Origin: Bacteroidota bacterium | GTDB taxonomy: Bacteria; Bacteroidota; Bacteroidia; Chitinophagales; Chitinophagaceae | DNA: 64,000 bases | Direction of reading: 5' to 3' | Assembly (NCBI GenBank): GCA_947476145.1 | Contig: CANJPH010000005.1 | Span: 1 to 64,000, forward strand | Part shown: positions 15,553 to 25,629 of the stretch, in pieces | Layout: the number at the start of each line of letters is the position of its first letter | Position numbering within the stretch: position 1 is the first letter of the stretch | Program-made: the position numbers and the translations under genes | The notes under the pieces: generated by a model | Database searches by the model: none | Seen by the model: only the letters and a program-made list of their open reading frames with translations | Told to the model about the DNA's origin: nothing

Positions 15553-17952
15553 GTGAATAGATTTTTATTTAGAGAGGAAGAGGAGAATGAGGTAATCCCC
15601 TTGTTTTCATTTAATGAGCAGGATATGGAAAATGAACCTGAATTGGAACTACCTGCTTTACTCCCCATATTACCTTTAAAAAATACTGTATTGTTTCCTG
15701 GTGTGGTCTTGCCCATTACAGTGGGAAGAGACAAAAGTATACAAGCAGTAAAAGCAGCGTATAATAGTGACAAGTTAATTGGAGTGGTTGCTCAAAAAAA
15801 TGGGAATATCGAAGATCCAACACCAGCAGATTTATCTGAGATTGGTACCGTTGCAAAAATCGTGAAAATGATTAAGATGCAAGACGGAGGCACTACTATT
15901 ATTATTCAAGGAAAAAAAAGGTTTGAATTGGTAGCGATCAAAGAAGAGGATCCTTTTTTCAAAGCAGAAGTTAAAGTATTGGCAGAAGAAATTGTGAGTC
16001 CAGCGGATCAAAATTTTCAGGCCTATTTGTCTACTATTAAAGATTTAGCTACTCAAATTATTCAGTTGTCTCCTAACTTTCCATCAGAAGCGGCGTTGAT
16101 TTTAAAAAATATTGAGAGTCCTTTGTTCCTCATCAATTTTGTAAGTTCTAATTTGAATGTGGAGCTACCTGAAAAACAAGGGTTGTTATCCGAACATAGT
16201 ATCACACTCCGCGCCGAAAAGTTAATTCAATTTTTACAACAGGAATTACAATTTGTGGAGTTAAAGAATAAAGTAACCACGAAAACAAGAACGGAGATTG
16301 ACAAACAACAAAGAGATTATTTTTTACAACAGCAGCTTAAGAGTATCAAGGATGAATTAGGCGGTGATCCCAATGAAAGGGAATTGGCGGATATGAAGAA
16401 AAAAGCAGAAGGCAAAAAATGGCCGGAATCTGCTAAGAAATTATTTCAAACCGGGCTGGAGAAATTAGAACGCATGCATCCTTCTACCCCCGACTATTCG
16501 GTGGTGTACAATCATCTGGATTTATTATTGGATTTACCATGGGAAGAATATACCGATGATAATTATGATTTAAAAAATGCTAAAAAAGTATTGGATGCGG
16601 ATCATTATGGAATGGGAAAAATTAAAAATCGTATTCTTGAATATTTAGCGGTCTTAAAATTAAAGGGCGATATGAAGAGCCCCATTTTATGTTTCCTAGG
16701 TCCTCCGGGAATTGGTAAAACAAGTTTGGGAAAATCTATTGCTCATGCCATTGGTCGTAAATATGCGAGAGTAAGTTTGGGTGGTTTACATGATGAAAGT
16801 GAAATTAGAGGACATCGAAAAACATATATTGGCGCCATGCCAGGTAGGATTATTCAAAGTATCAGGAAAGTAAAAACGTCTAATCCAGTTATGATATTAG
16901 ATGAGATTGATAAAATTGGCAGTGACCATAGAGGGGACCCTTCTAGTGCCTTATTGGAAGTTTTGGATCCTGAACAAAACAATAGTTTTTATGATAACTA
17001 TTTAGAGTCTGAATATGACTTAAGTAAAACTTTATTTATAGCAACGGCTAATGATATAAGTCAAATACAACCGGCTTTAAGAGATCGTTTAGAAATTATT
17101 GATTTAAGTGGTTATGCAGTGGAGGAAAAAGTAGAAATTGCAAAAAGACATTTATTACCTAAGCAAAAAGAGGCGCATGGCTTGGATAAATTGAATTTTA
17201 AAATACAGGACAATGTATTAGAAAAAGTAATTGAGGATTATACAAGAGAAAGTGGGGTTAGAGAACTAGATCGCCAATTAGCTTCTATTATGCGTTATCA
17301 AGCAAAGGAATTGGCTTATAAGCACAAGGTGAAACCTACGGTGAGCAAGTTGGACTTGCATAAAATTTTAGGACAAGCACGCTATAGCAACGAAATTTAT
17401 AAAACAGTAAATATGCCTGGGGTAGCGGTTGGACTGGCTTGGACTTATGTAGGAGGTGATATATTGTTTATTGAAGCTTTACTTTCAGACGGAAAGGGTG
17501 AATTAAAATTGACAGGTAATTTGGGAAATGTAATGAAAGAAAGTGCATCTACGGCTTTAACGTATTTACAAGCCAATGCTAAAAAAATAGGAGTGGACCC
17601 AACTTTGTTTACCAACAAATCCATACATATTCACGTGCCGGAGGGAGCCGTTCCTAAGGACGGACCAAGTGCTGGGGTGACCATGTTAACGGCTTTGTCT
17701 TCGGCTTTTACAGGCAGAAAAGTAAAACCTTATTTAGCGATGACAGGTGAAATTACTTTACGCGGACAAGTTTTGCCGGTAGGAGGCATTAAGGAAAAAA
17801 TATTAGCTGCTAAAAGAGCGGGCATGAAAGAAATTATTTTATGTTGGCAAAATGAAAAAGACGTTAATGAAATAGACCAAACCTTTATTAAAGGGGTTAG
17901 CTTTTATTATGTAAAAAACATGCAACAGGTATTAGATCTGGCATTGGTTTAG
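15553..17952 (+). CDS. lon: ATP-dependent Lon protease
   Basis: Lon is the cytoplasmic AAA+ serine protease for damaged and regulatory proteins. An N-terminal substrate domain (from [13 protein letters not shown]) is followed by a coiled region, an AAA+ module with Walker A GPPGIGKT and Walker [11 protein letters not shown], and a C-terminal protease domain with the Ser-Lys dyad, Ser in PKDGPSAG (about residue 706) and Lys in GGIKEK (about 749). The start is uncertain. I used GTG 15553 because the segment [16 protein letters not shown] resembles N-termini of relatives. An in-frame TTG lies at 15517 and an ATG at 15625. Length from GTG is 799 residues, which is normal. Confidence 0.95.
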   Translation: MNRFLFREEEENEVIPLFSFNEQDMENEPELELPALLPILPLKNTVLFPGVVLPITVGRDKSIQAVKAAYNSDKLIGVVAQKNGNIEDPTPADLSEIGTVAKIVKMIKMQDGGTTIIIQGKKRFELVAIKEEDPFFKAEVKVLAEEIVSPADQNFQAYLSTIKDLATQIIQLSPNFPSEAALILKNIESPLFLINFVSSNLNVELPEKQGLLSEHSITLRAEKLIQFLQQELQFVELKNKVTTKTRTEIDKQQRDYFLQQQLKSIKDELGGDPNERELADMKKKAEGKKWPESAKKLFQTGLEKLERMHPSTPDYSVVYNHLDLLLDLPWEEYTDDNYDLKNAKKVLDADHYGMGKIKNRILEYLAVLKLKGDMKSPILCFLGPPGIGKTSLGKSIAHAIGRKYARVSLGGLHDESEIRGHRKTYIGAMPGRIIQSIRKVKTSNPVMILDEIDKIGSDHRGDPSSALLEVLDPEQNNSFYDNYLESEYDLSKTLFIATANDISQIQPALRDRLEIIDLSGYAVEEKVEIAKRHLLPKQKEAHGLDKLNFKIQDNVLEKVIEDYTRESGVRELDRQLASIMRYQAKELAYKHKVKPTVSKLDLHKILGQARYSNEIYKTVNMPGVAVGLAWTYVGGDILFIEALLSDGKGELKLTGNLGNVMKESASTALTYLQANAKKIGVDPTLFTNKSIHIHVPEGAVPKDGPSAGVTMLTALSSAFTGRKVKPYLAMTGEITLRGQVLPVGGIKEKILAAKRAGMKEIILCWQNEKDVNEIDQTFIKGVSFYYVKNMQQVLDLALV

Positions 17953-17988
17953 TGGATTAATATATGCTGAATACCCTAGCTTTGTATT

Positions 17989-19017
17989 ATGATTAAGTAT
18001 TTTCATTATTTACAAAAGCTAGGGTTTTTTATGGCCCTTTTTATTGTTGATGTCAATACCATACAAGCACAAACAACTGCGGGCAATGCAAGCTTTAATT
18101 TTTTATCACTGCCGTATAGTGCCAAAGCAACTTCTTTAGGAGGACTAAATATCAGTTCCATGGGATCGGACCTTGGGCTGGCCATGTATACTCCTTCTTT
18201 ATTAAACAGTGATATGAATGGGCAAATGTATGTAGGAGTGAAACCTTATTTTGCAGGTATTCAACAATATGATGTATTTGGAGTGCATCAATGGGAAAAG
18301 AAAAATATCACAGCCGGTTTTGGGGTACATTTTTTAGATTATGGTACCATACCCATGACCGATATGGCCGGCAATGAATTAGGTACCATGCGACCTAATG
18401 ATTACATGATTCAATTTTCGGCTGCCACAAAATACATTGAAAATTTTAGAATAGGCAGTACCATTAAATATATCAAGTCTAATTACGGAATGTATAAATC
18501 CAGTGGATTGGCTATGGATATTGGTCTTACCTATGCCTCGCCTAATCATTTATCCCAAGCAAGTATATTGGTTAAGAATATAGGTACGCAGTTAAGTAGC
18601 AGTGGAACAAAGCAGGATTTACCATTTAATTTAATACTAGGGTGGTCTAAAAAGTTAGCTTTAGCTCCAATTCAATTTTCGGTTACAGCCGACAGACTAT
18701 CAGTTTGGAATCGCTCTTATTATGATCCACAATATGCAGATGTATTTGGTGCAAGTGCTGCAAGTGGTTTGCAAAATTTGTTAAATCATTTTACGCTGGG
18801 CACCGAACTAACTATTGGAGAGCAAGTGGATCTGAATCTTGGGTATCATTTTATAAGAAGATATGATCTTAATGTATACAATCAATCTAATGGACTAAAT
18901 GGCTTTAGCGCTGGCTTGGGATTAAAAATGGATAAACTGCGCATTCAATATGGAAATTCATTTTTCCAAACTAATTTATACCACCACTTTTCTTTGACGT
19001 ATCAATTCTTAAAATAA
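17989..19017 (+). CDS. porQ: Type IX secretion system protein PorQ
   Basis: The 342-residue protein has a signal peptide (about 1-28, ending IQAQ) and the PorQ-type start of the mature chain, FNFLSLPYSAKATSLGG, followed by amphipathic beta strands of a FadL-like outer-membrane barrel ending in LTYQFLK. PorQ acts at the outer membrane with PorU, PorV and PorZ in the attachment complex that processes type IX cargo. It lies 36 bp after lon on the same strand and converges on the PBP gene, with stops 4 bp apart. Together with the PorW-like gene at 21519 it suggests a functioning T9SS in the genome. Confidence 0.88.
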   Translation: MIKYFHYLQKLGFFMALFIVDVNTIQAQTTAGNASFNFLSLPYSAKATSLGGLNISSMGSDLGLAMYTPSLLNSDMNGQMYVGVKPYFAGIQQYDVFGVHQWEKKNITAGFGVHFLDYGTIPMTDMAGNELGTMRPNDYMIQFSAATKYIENFRIGSTIKYIKSNYGMYKSSGLAMDIGLTYASPNHLSQASILVKNIGTQLSSSGTKQDLPFNLILGWSKKLALAPIQFSVTADRLSVWNRSYYDPQYADVFGASAASGLQNLLNHFTLGTELTIGEQVDLNLGYHFIRRYDLNVYNQSNGLNGFSAGLGLKMDKLRIQYGNSFFQTNLYHHFSLTYQFLK

Positions 19018-19021
19018 ATTT

Positions 19022-21508
19022 TTATTTTTTCTTCTTATTTGGTAACATTAATGCCTTTGGCTTGGTGGCTTCTTTGTTCACTTTCTTATCCTTAGTATCT
19101 TTTACCGGCACTTTATTTTCTTTCTTCAAATCCTTTGTAGATTTATTAGGTTCTTTTGCAGGACTTTTTATAGCATTGCTATTTGAAACTGGTGGTGTTT
19201 TGTTAATCTGGTAATCCGATTCAGCTCCTATGTCCTCTGTGGTTTCAATAGCAGGTAAATTATCCATGATCAAGCTATCCTTTGCCACAAATTGAACATT
19301 AAAATCTCCATTCAAATTGGCAGGTCTTTCGAAATTTGCATTCTGATCTAAATTGCAAGCAGGATCGTTGGTTACTTTTTCCATGAAATAACCCCATATT
19401 GGTAGTGCACCGCGCGCGCCTTGTCCAAAGTAATTATCTGTAAATCTTAAAAAACGATCATCGCATCCCACCCATGCCCCAGCCAATAGTTGAGGGGTAT
19501 AACCCATAAACCATAAATCACTATTGTCATTAGTAGTTCCTGTTTTTCCAGCAATAGCGTTTGACTTTACATTGTAATTGCTCATACTTTGTGCAGTACC
19601 ACTTGTGATGACTCCTTGCATCATATTCACCACCGAGTAGGCGGTTACCTCTTCGATAACTCTTTTTCTTTTTGGAGCAAAACTTTCTAATACATTGCCA
19701 TTTTTATCTTCGATTCTATTGATAAAAAAAGGTTGAGCATTATAGCCTGCACCCGGGAACATCGTATAGGCTTGTACCATTTCAAATAAAGAAATTTCAC
19801 ATGAACCTAAAGCGATTGAAGGGTAGGGTTGAATTTCCGATTGAACATTGCATTGCTTTAAATATTCTACAAGTTGTTTAGCCGCTTCGTTTCCCGTTCC
19901 ATTAATCTGCTTCATAATATATGCCGATGCACAGTTCCTGGATTCAGCAAGTGCTTGTGCCATAGGGATGGTCATTCCAGTACAGCTTCTACTTGTATTC
20001 GGTACCATTCCATATCCGTCAAACATTTGTTGTTGATCCAGTACCGGTGTATTGGGTGTGAAACCTGCTTTTTCAATGGCTAGGGAATACAATAATGGCT
20101 TTATCGTACTACCCACCTGACGCTTTGTGTTTACGTTTACGTGGTCATACTTGAAAGTTTTAAAATCAACGCCACCTACCCATGCTTTTACTTCGCCGGT
20201 GAAAGGATCTACTGCTAAGAAACCAGTTTGTAATATTTGCTTGTGATACCTCAGTGAATCCAGTGGAGTCATGGTGGTATCAATATATCTTTTCTTATTC
20301 CAAGCAAAAATGCGCATGGGAACATCTTCATTAAATGTTTTTCGGATGTCCTCGTCGCTTACGTCTTCCTTCTTTAAATTCTTCCATCTATCTGTTTGCT
20401 TAATGGCCGACTCTAATTGGTTATTATATTCCTTCCAAATTTCACCAGACTTTATTTTAGGTTGTGTATTAAACTCTTTTTGTAATGCTGCCATATGTTT
20501 AGCCACGGCTTCTTCTGCATATAATTGCATTCTAGGGTTGATGGTTGTGTAAATTCTTAAACCATCCTTATATAAATTGTAAGCATCTCCATTACTTTTT
20601 TTATGTTCCTTGCACCATTTTTTCATAAACTCGCCAAGGTTACTTCTAAAGTAGGGGCCTAATCCATTATTCTCATCTAGTTTTTTAAAATTGGTTACTA
20701 CTGGAAGATTTTTTAATTGCTCGGCTTGGTCGCTGGTAATAAATTTTTCACCCGCCATCCTATTCAATACAAGGTTTCTTCGTTCTAATGCAAGCTTAGG
20801 GTTTCTGTTAGGGTTATATTTGGTGGGGGCATTAATCATGCCTACCAATAATGCAGCTTCTTCAATGCTAAGTCTGTCAGGTTCTTTTTGAAAAAAGCTT
20901 CTTGAGGCATTTCCAATTCCAAATATGTTTTCGCTAAAAGGAACGGTATTTAAATAGATGGTTAATATTTCCTGTTTGGTAAACTTACTTTCTAATTTAA
21001 TAGCAATAATGCTTTCTTTTATTTTCTGAATAACACGAACAAATTTATTCTTTGTACTCCAGTTGTCTGTAAATAAATTTTTTGCAGTTTGCATGGTAAT
21101 GGTAGAAGCCCCGCCTCGGGTGCCGAAGAATGCGACTGCTCTCACTAAGCCTTCGCCATCCACTCCATAATGATCATAAAAACGCTTATCCTCAGTGGCT
21201 ACCAAAGCCTGAATTAAATGAGGACTGATATCGCTATATTTTACACTGGTTCGGTCTTCTAAATAATACTTCCCCATGGGGGTACCGTCCTGTGCATAAA
21301 CCTGACTTGCAAGGGAGGCAGTTGGGTTTTCAATATCACTTAAATCGGGCATATCCCCAATGAGTCCAAAATTGATTGACAATATAAAAAGTGCAAACAT
21401 TCCCATGGAAATAAAATAATATTTCCAAAATCTGCGTACCCAATTAGTAGGCTTACTATTTGGGGTAGCGGTTGATTTATGATTGGGTTTATTGAAATCG
21501 ATTGGCAC
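19022..21508 (-). CDS. Class A penicillin-binding protein (PBP1A-like)
   Basis: This bifunctional enzyme polymerises and cross-links peptidoglycan. The 828 residues comprise a cytoplasmic tail, one membrane helix (about 28-51), a GT51 glycosyltransferase with EDKRFYDHYGVD (106-117, catalytic Glu106) and GGASTITMQ (132-140), and a transpeptidase with Ser467 in STIK, SRN (523-525) and KTG (655-657). A Lys/Pro-rich tail of about 70 residues ends the protein and may contact cell-wall polymers. It lies 10 bp downstream of the PorW-like gene on the same strand, so the two are probably co-transcribed. Confidence 0.96.
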   Translation of the reverse strand: MPIDFNKPNHKSTATPNSKPTNWVRRFWKYYFISMGMFALFILSINFGLIGDMPDLSDIENPTASLASQVYAQDGTPMGKYYLEDRTSVKYSDISPHLIQALVATEDKRFYDHYGVDGEGLVRAVAFFGTRGGASTITMQTAKNLFTDNWSTKNKFVRVIQKIKESIIAIKLESKFTKQEILTIYLNTVPFSENIFGIGNASRSFFQKEPDRLSIEEAALLVGMINAPTKYNPNRNPKLALERRNLVLNRMAGEKFITSDQAEQLKNLPVVTNFKKLDENNGLGPYFRSNLGEFMKKWCKEHKKSNGDAYNLYKDGLRIYTTINPRMQLYAEEAVAKHMAALQKEFNTQPKIKSGEIWKEYNNQLESAIKQTDRWKNLKKEDVSDEDIRKTFNEDVPMRIFAWNKKRYIDTTMTPLDSLRYHKQILQTGFLAVDPFTGEVKAWVGGVDFKTFKYDHVNVNTKRQVGSTIKPLLYSLAIEKAGFTPNTPVLDQQQMFDGYGMVPNTSRSCTGMTIPMAQALAESRNCASAYIMKQINGTGNEAAKQLVEYLKQCNVQSEIQPYPSIALGSCEISLFEMVQAYTMFPGAGYNAQPFFINRIEDKNGNVLESFAPKRKRVIEEVTAYSVVNMMQGVITSGTAQSMSNYNVKSNAIAGKTGTTNDNSDLWFMGYTPQLLAGAWVGCDDRFLRFTDNYFGQGARGALPIWGYFMEKVTNDPACNLDQNANFERPANLNGDFNVQFVAKDSLIMDNLPAIETTEDIGAESDYQINKTPPVSNSNAIKSPAKEPNKSTKDLKKENKVPVKDTKDKKVNKEATKPKALMLPNKKKK

Positions 21509-21518
21509 GAATATCTAT

Positions 21519-24491
21519 TTATGGTTTATAAACATTATTGATCATGAATTCCCTATATATCTTCAGGTCCTGGCTATTCTTAATCAAGGATATATTTGAC
21601 TTACCAAATATATAAATTTCATACTGTTGTTGGGTAATAAAAGGAGTGATCTCTTTTATATATTTGGGCTTTACCTCATTTAGGTACTTAATTGCTTGAT
21701 TCCCATTACTAAATGGTCCAATCCATACCAAATAGTTGGATTTTTCTAGTTGGGCAAAAGTAGTGCTTAATTTAGCAGAAGGGTAGGTGCTTTTGTTGAT
21801 GTTCAAAATTGCATTTTGCGCCTTTTCTATCACCAATTCATTTTCGTTGGGAATGGCCAGGGAAACATAATGTTGTTCCAAACTATTATTTGTAAAAATA
21901 GCCTTTTGAGGCCTAGGGTTGCTTGTATCCTGAACAATCATTTCTTGTGTTAGTTGTAAGCTACTTAAATAGTCTTCTGTTTTTTTGCGATTGATTAATT
22001 CAATGCGGATATTCCTTGCTTTATCTCTAATGACGTCGTTCTTATTTTTCAAAATAATGGAGTCAAGCAGCTGCATAGCCAAATTGTCTTGTTTTTGTTG
22101 TGCATACATTTTCACTTTTAAAAATTGAAAAGGAGTATACCATTTAGTTGGTTGTATAGAAGCATTTAAGGAAACTGCCAATTGATTCATTTGATTCCAA
22201 TTCCCAATTTGGCTTAAAAAATAAAACTCGTTATAGCTACTTAAAAGATCATTGTTGTTATTTTTTTTGTTTTCACTTTCAGCTTTCTTTTTTACATAAA
22301 CTCCATTAGGAAATTGAGTGCTTACAATTTGTATGATACTGTCCGAGCTATTGTTGTTGCCTTCGTGTAAGTATTGACTGGCTAAATCTAGGAGCGCGCG
22401 TTCGGTAATAATAGGGTCTATATTATTAGCTATTATTTTATGATAAATTGGTTTTGACTTTGTGAAGTCATTTAATTTCAAAAGAAAGGTTTGAGCGGTT
22501 GTTAAAGCGGCATCATTCCATTTGATTTGAGAATTTGTAAAGTCTACTGAGGAGTTAATCAAAGTAAGTTTAGTTGTATCCTTCGTTAGTTCTTTAGTTA
22601 CTTGGCTAATGGTGCTATCGCTACTTAAGTTACTAATATTCATGCCTGATGGCTTAGCGGTCGCATTCGCCATGGTTGAACTTGTTTTTCTACGCCACAT
22701 ATCCACATTGGGGCGCTCTCCCCATTTTTGGATAAACTGTTGCTTCCCTTGTGTTAAATTATTATTGTTTAAAAAATAAAAATTGTTACCTGTGTTATTG
22801 GAAATGCTTGAGAAGTTGTTTGTATTGACTGATTCAGTGTTATTTGAAACCTTTGTATTCCCAATAGGGTCCTTGAATAATTGTTTTATAATTTCTTCCC
22901 TTGCTTGCTTCCGAATAAGATATTGAGTGGCTTTGAATTGTTGGTATTCCTTTGGAATTTGATATATGCTTTGTAAACTATCTTCTTGCTGATAAATAAT
23001 CGTTTGATTATTAATAGTGCTTAACCATTTTTTACGTAATTGAATGGTTTCGTATTGAGGATTAGACTTTAAAATATTATTTAAACTATCATAAGCTATT
23101 TTAGCAATAGCATAATTTTCATTTTGGTAGTTAATGTCGCCCAATAATTCAAATGACTGTTGTTTTTGCTGTGCATTAGAACGGTTCGTTGTTATAGATG
23201 TAATTAGCCATTGGTTTGCTTTTTGAAATGCTTTATTTTGTATCGCTAATTTAGCCATCTCGAAATAAATAATATCTACATAAGGCTTATACTTTTCTTT
23301 GCGTGTAATTTTAAGTAAATCATTAGCTAGTAATTCCCAGGATTGGTTTGATTTTTTAGCTTCAATACGTACCATATTAATTTTTGCATACACACCAATG
23401 ATTGGATTTGGAGAAAGCTCATTGGCTTTTTTGTACCATTTAAATGCTTCATCAATACGGTTTGCTTTTTGCCACATTTGCGCAATTAAATAATACCACC
23501 TACTTTTCGCATTGTTGTCTGCTGCGTTGGGTAAAGCTTCAATGAGATAAATAGCAGCGTTCTCATATGATTCAGATAAGTAGTATGCGTAGGCTAACTG
23601 TTCATCTAAAAATGGGTACAGTCTCTTAGGGAATAGTGCATCACCTTTAAGCAGTTGTAATAAACTCAAGCCTTCATTAAGTGCATTGGATTCTAAATAG
23701 TTTCTTGCCTGCCAAACCATACTTTCATTTCTTACATTTTCATTTTCCCAAACGCGGTTGGTTTCTTTATTAGCGATACTAAACTTACCGTCTATTTGTC
23801 TTGTATTACTACCAATGGCTTGATCCATACCATCGATTTTTTCGTCGAATGAGTAATTGATAAATTGTAAAATACTTCCAGCTGTATCATAATTTTTATG
23901 AAATAAGTAAGCTTTAGCAAGTAGGAGGTAAGAGTCGTCCACCCAATTGCTTCTCAAATCATGTAAAACAATATTGGCATTGCATCTATAAATGATGGAG
24001 TCAATACTGGCTTTTGAGATGTCCGATAAATCATAATCATAGAAACTTAATAATGAACTATAATCCTCCTGATATTTTAGTCTGGCTTTTTGGATAAGCT
24101 CATTTAATTCATCCTCTGCATAAAATAAATAGTTATACTGCGCTACTGTATTTTGATAAGCTCTCCGCCCTAGGTTATATTTTTTATTCAAAAGTTTTTC
24201 ATAGGGCAAGGGCCTTTCTTCTTCTACAGGCGTAAATTTGTTTACCGTATTAGTAATGCCATTGTTAATATTCTGATTGAGGTCATTGGCTTTATTGAAA
24301 ATTTCATTTTTGATCTTCTTTTGGGAAGAATCCAGCAATGAGTTTATTTTTTTTACAATTTTATTTTGGTTTAAATCTATCAGTTTTGAGCTCGTATCCT
24401 GCGCTTTGGTTTGCAGCGGATTTATTGCCAAGAGGCAAATAGCCAATAAGCTGAAACAGAAGTATTTAAATTGATTTGTTTTTAGTAACAT
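21519..24491 (-). CDS. TPR protein of the PorW/SprE type (T9SS/gliding)
   Basis: The 990-residue exported protein matches what I know of PorW/SprE, a TPR protein needed for type IX secretion and gliding. The region after the signal has NTVAQYNYLFYAEDEL and SNWVDDSYLLLAKAYLFHK, typical of that family's N-terminal TPRs. Many helical repeats follow to about residue 500, then an Asn/Ser-rich middle and a second repeat set. The C-terminal 120 residues (YLVWIGPFSNGNQAIKYL) look SPOR-like. Described PorW proteins are lipoproteins, but here the signal ends TKAQ with no lipobox cysteine. It precedes the PBP gene on the same strand. Confidence 0.75.
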   Translation of the reverse strand: MLLKTNQFKYFCFSLLAICLLAINPLQTKAQDTSSKLIDLNQNKIVKKINSLLDSSQKKIKNEIFNKANDLNQNINNGITNTVNKFTPVEEERPLPYEKLLNKKYNLGRRAYQNTVAQYNYLFYAEDELNELIQKARLKYQEDYSSLLSFYDYDLSDISKASIDSIIYRCNANIVLHDLRSNWVDDSYLLLAKAYLFHKNYDTAGSILQFINYSFDEKIDGMDQAIGSNTRQIDGKFSIANKETNRVWENENVRNESMVWQARNYLESNALNEGLSLLQLLKGDALFPKRLYPFLDEQLAYAYYLSESYENAAIYLIEALPNAADNNAKSRWYYLIAQMWQKANRIDEAFKWYKKANELSPNPIIGVYAKINMVRIEAKKSNQSWELLANDLLKITRKEKYKPYVDIIYFEMAKLAIQNKAFQKANQWLITSITTNRSNAQQKQQSFELLGDINYQNENYAIAKIAYDSLNNILKSNPQYETIQLRKKWLSTINNQTIIYQQEDSLQSIYQIPKEYQQFKATQYLIRKQAREEIIKQLFKDPIGNTKVSNNTESVNTNNFSSISNNTGNNFYFLNNNNLTQGKQQFIQKWGERPNVDMWRRKTSSTMANATAKPSGMNISNLSSDSTISQVTKELTKDTTKLTLINSSVDFTNSQIKWNDAALTTAQTFLLKLNDFTKSKPIYHKIIANNIDPIITERALLDLASQYLHEGNNNSSDSIIQIVSTQFPNGVYVKKKAESENKKNNNNDLLSSYNEFYFLSQIGNWNQMNQLAVSLNASIQPTKWYTPFQFLKVKMYAQQKQDNLAMQLLDSIILKNKNDVIRDKARNIRIELINRKKTEDYLSSLQLTQEMIVQDTSNPRPQKAIFTNNSLEQHYVSLAIPNENELVIEKAQNAILNINKSTYPSAKLSTTFAQLEKSNYLVWIGPFSNGNQAIKYLNEVKPKYIKEITPFITQQQYEIYIFGKSNISLIKNSQDLKIYREFMINNVYKP

Positions 24492-24584
24492 AATAGGGTC
24501 AAAAACTCCTTAAAAATACAATTTATCCCTATTATTTTAGTAAAAATTGTAATCACAACGTATCTTTAACAAGCAATTGTTTTT

Positions 24585-24980
24585 ATGGCAAATTTAGACA
24601 TCAATAATACCTTCAAAAGAACTAGTAATACCTACAGACTAGTGGTGATGAATGATGACACTTATGACGAAGTAGTTGCCTTTAGATTGTCTAGAAAATC
24701 GGTTTATTTGGGCATTAGTATTAGCTTTATCCTTTTAGTTGGATTAACCATTGGTTTAATTGCATTTACTCCATTAAAATATTATATCCCTGGCTACGGT
24801 ACTAAAGAGAGTAGAACTTCTCTACAATTGCTTAAAATAAGGACGGATTCCTTAGAAAGAACCATACAGTATAAGGATCAATATTTACAAAGCTTGAAAA
24901 AAGTATTATCTGAAGGCAATTTACAATCCTTAGATACCACTTCATTAATTGTACCCGATCAGAATCAAAACACCGACTAA
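24585..24980 (+). CDS. Single-TM protein resembling the N-terminus of M23 peptidases
   Basis: The 131-residue protein has a cytoplasmic N-terminus with YRLVVMNDDTYDEVVAFRLSR, a transmembrane helix (about 42-63), the motif AFTPLKYYIPGYG and a short coiled coil (RTDSLERTIQYKDQYLQSLKKVL). This whole pattern is familiar as the N-terminal part of Bacteroidota M23 metallopeptidases linked to bactofilins, but here there is no M23 domain and no catalytic residues. The reading frame ends 11 bp before atpZ. It could be a natural short form that acts as a partner or scaffold, or the remnant of a larger gene. Function unknown. Confidence 0.6.
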   Translation: MANLDINNTFKRTSNTYRLVVMNDDTYDEVVAFRLSRKSVYLGISISFILLVGLTIGLIAFTPLKYYIPGYGTKESRTSLQLLKIRTDSLERTIQYKDQYLQSLKKVLSEGNLQSLDTTSLIVPDQNQNTD

Positions 24981-24991
24981 TTTTTTACAAA

Positions 24992-25228
24992 TTGAAAAAT
25001 ACTTCAAATTCGGAAGATGATTTTCAATGGACAAAGTTTGCAGGCCTAGCTTCGCAATGGGCAGTAGCTTTAATCATTCTACTGTTTCTTGGTAAATATT
25101 TAGATAAGAAAGATTTATTTAAAATACACACCCCTTTATTCATTTGGGTTTTACCTTTTATATTTATTATTTTATCTCTATTTGATATTATAAAAAAAAC
25201 AAACGCAAAATCTAAGTCTAAGCCTTAA
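24992..25228 (+). CDS. atpZ: AtpZ/AtpI family protein
   Basis: This 78-residue protein has two membrane helices (about 16-38 and 46-66) separated by a short charged loop with GKYLDKKD, the usual AtpZ layout. AtpZ/AtpI proteins assist c-ring assembly or Mg/Ca transport for F-type ATP synthase. The only plausible start is the TTG at 24992, because no ATG precedes the conserved FAGLASQWA segment. The following gene is an AtpI-like membrane protein, but atpB and the rest of the operon are not next to it, which is unusual. Confidence 0.78.
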   Translation: MKNTSNSEDDFQWTKFAGLASQWAVALIILLFLGKYLDKKDLFKIHTPLFIWVLPFIFIILSLFDIIKKTNAKSKSKP

Positions 25229-25244
25229 TTTATAAAAACATTTA

Positions 25245-25619
25245 ATGATACGTAAACAACTTGCTCCAATTTTATTTCTATTTGTATTCGCCAATACGGT
25301 GCTGATATTTGCTTACTCATATTATGGTGTTTCAACCTCATTTAATTTAAAGTTTATATTGGTGGTCAATTTGATGTTGTTTAGTATGTCCATTTATAAT
25401 TACATTAGACTTAGAAAAATGGATGCTAGTAAGCCTAGTGCCATGGTTCGCTCCGTAATGGTGGGTACTTTGCTAAAGATGATGATATTTGCAGGGGCTG
25501 CATTAGCCTATGCTACTCAAAAAAAAGCACCAGTAGGTTATCCGACACTACTTTCCAGTATGGGTTTATATCTTATATATACTTGGATAGAAATTAGTTG
25601 GACAAAAATTATTAAATAG
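25245..25619 (+). CDS. Small four-helix membrane protein, AtpI-like
   Basis: The 124-residue protein has four predicted helices (about 7-27, 33-52, 68-88 and 97-118) with short charged loops (RLRKMDASKPSA). Its size and its position 16 bp after atpZ match the hypothetical protein usually found between atpZ and atpB in Bacteroidota, so it is probably the AtpI-equivalent of this lineage. Sequence motifs alone do not prove it. The expected atpB does not follow; the next gene encodes a SprT-like protein 10 bp on. Confidence 0.6.
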   Translation: MIRKQLAPILFLFVFANTVLIFAYSYYGVSTSFNLKFILVVNLMLFSMSIYNYIRLRKMDASKPSAMVRSVMVGTLLKMMIFAGAALAYATQKKAPVGYPTLLSSMGLYLIYTWIEISWTKIIK

Positions 25620-25629
25620 TATTCATTGA

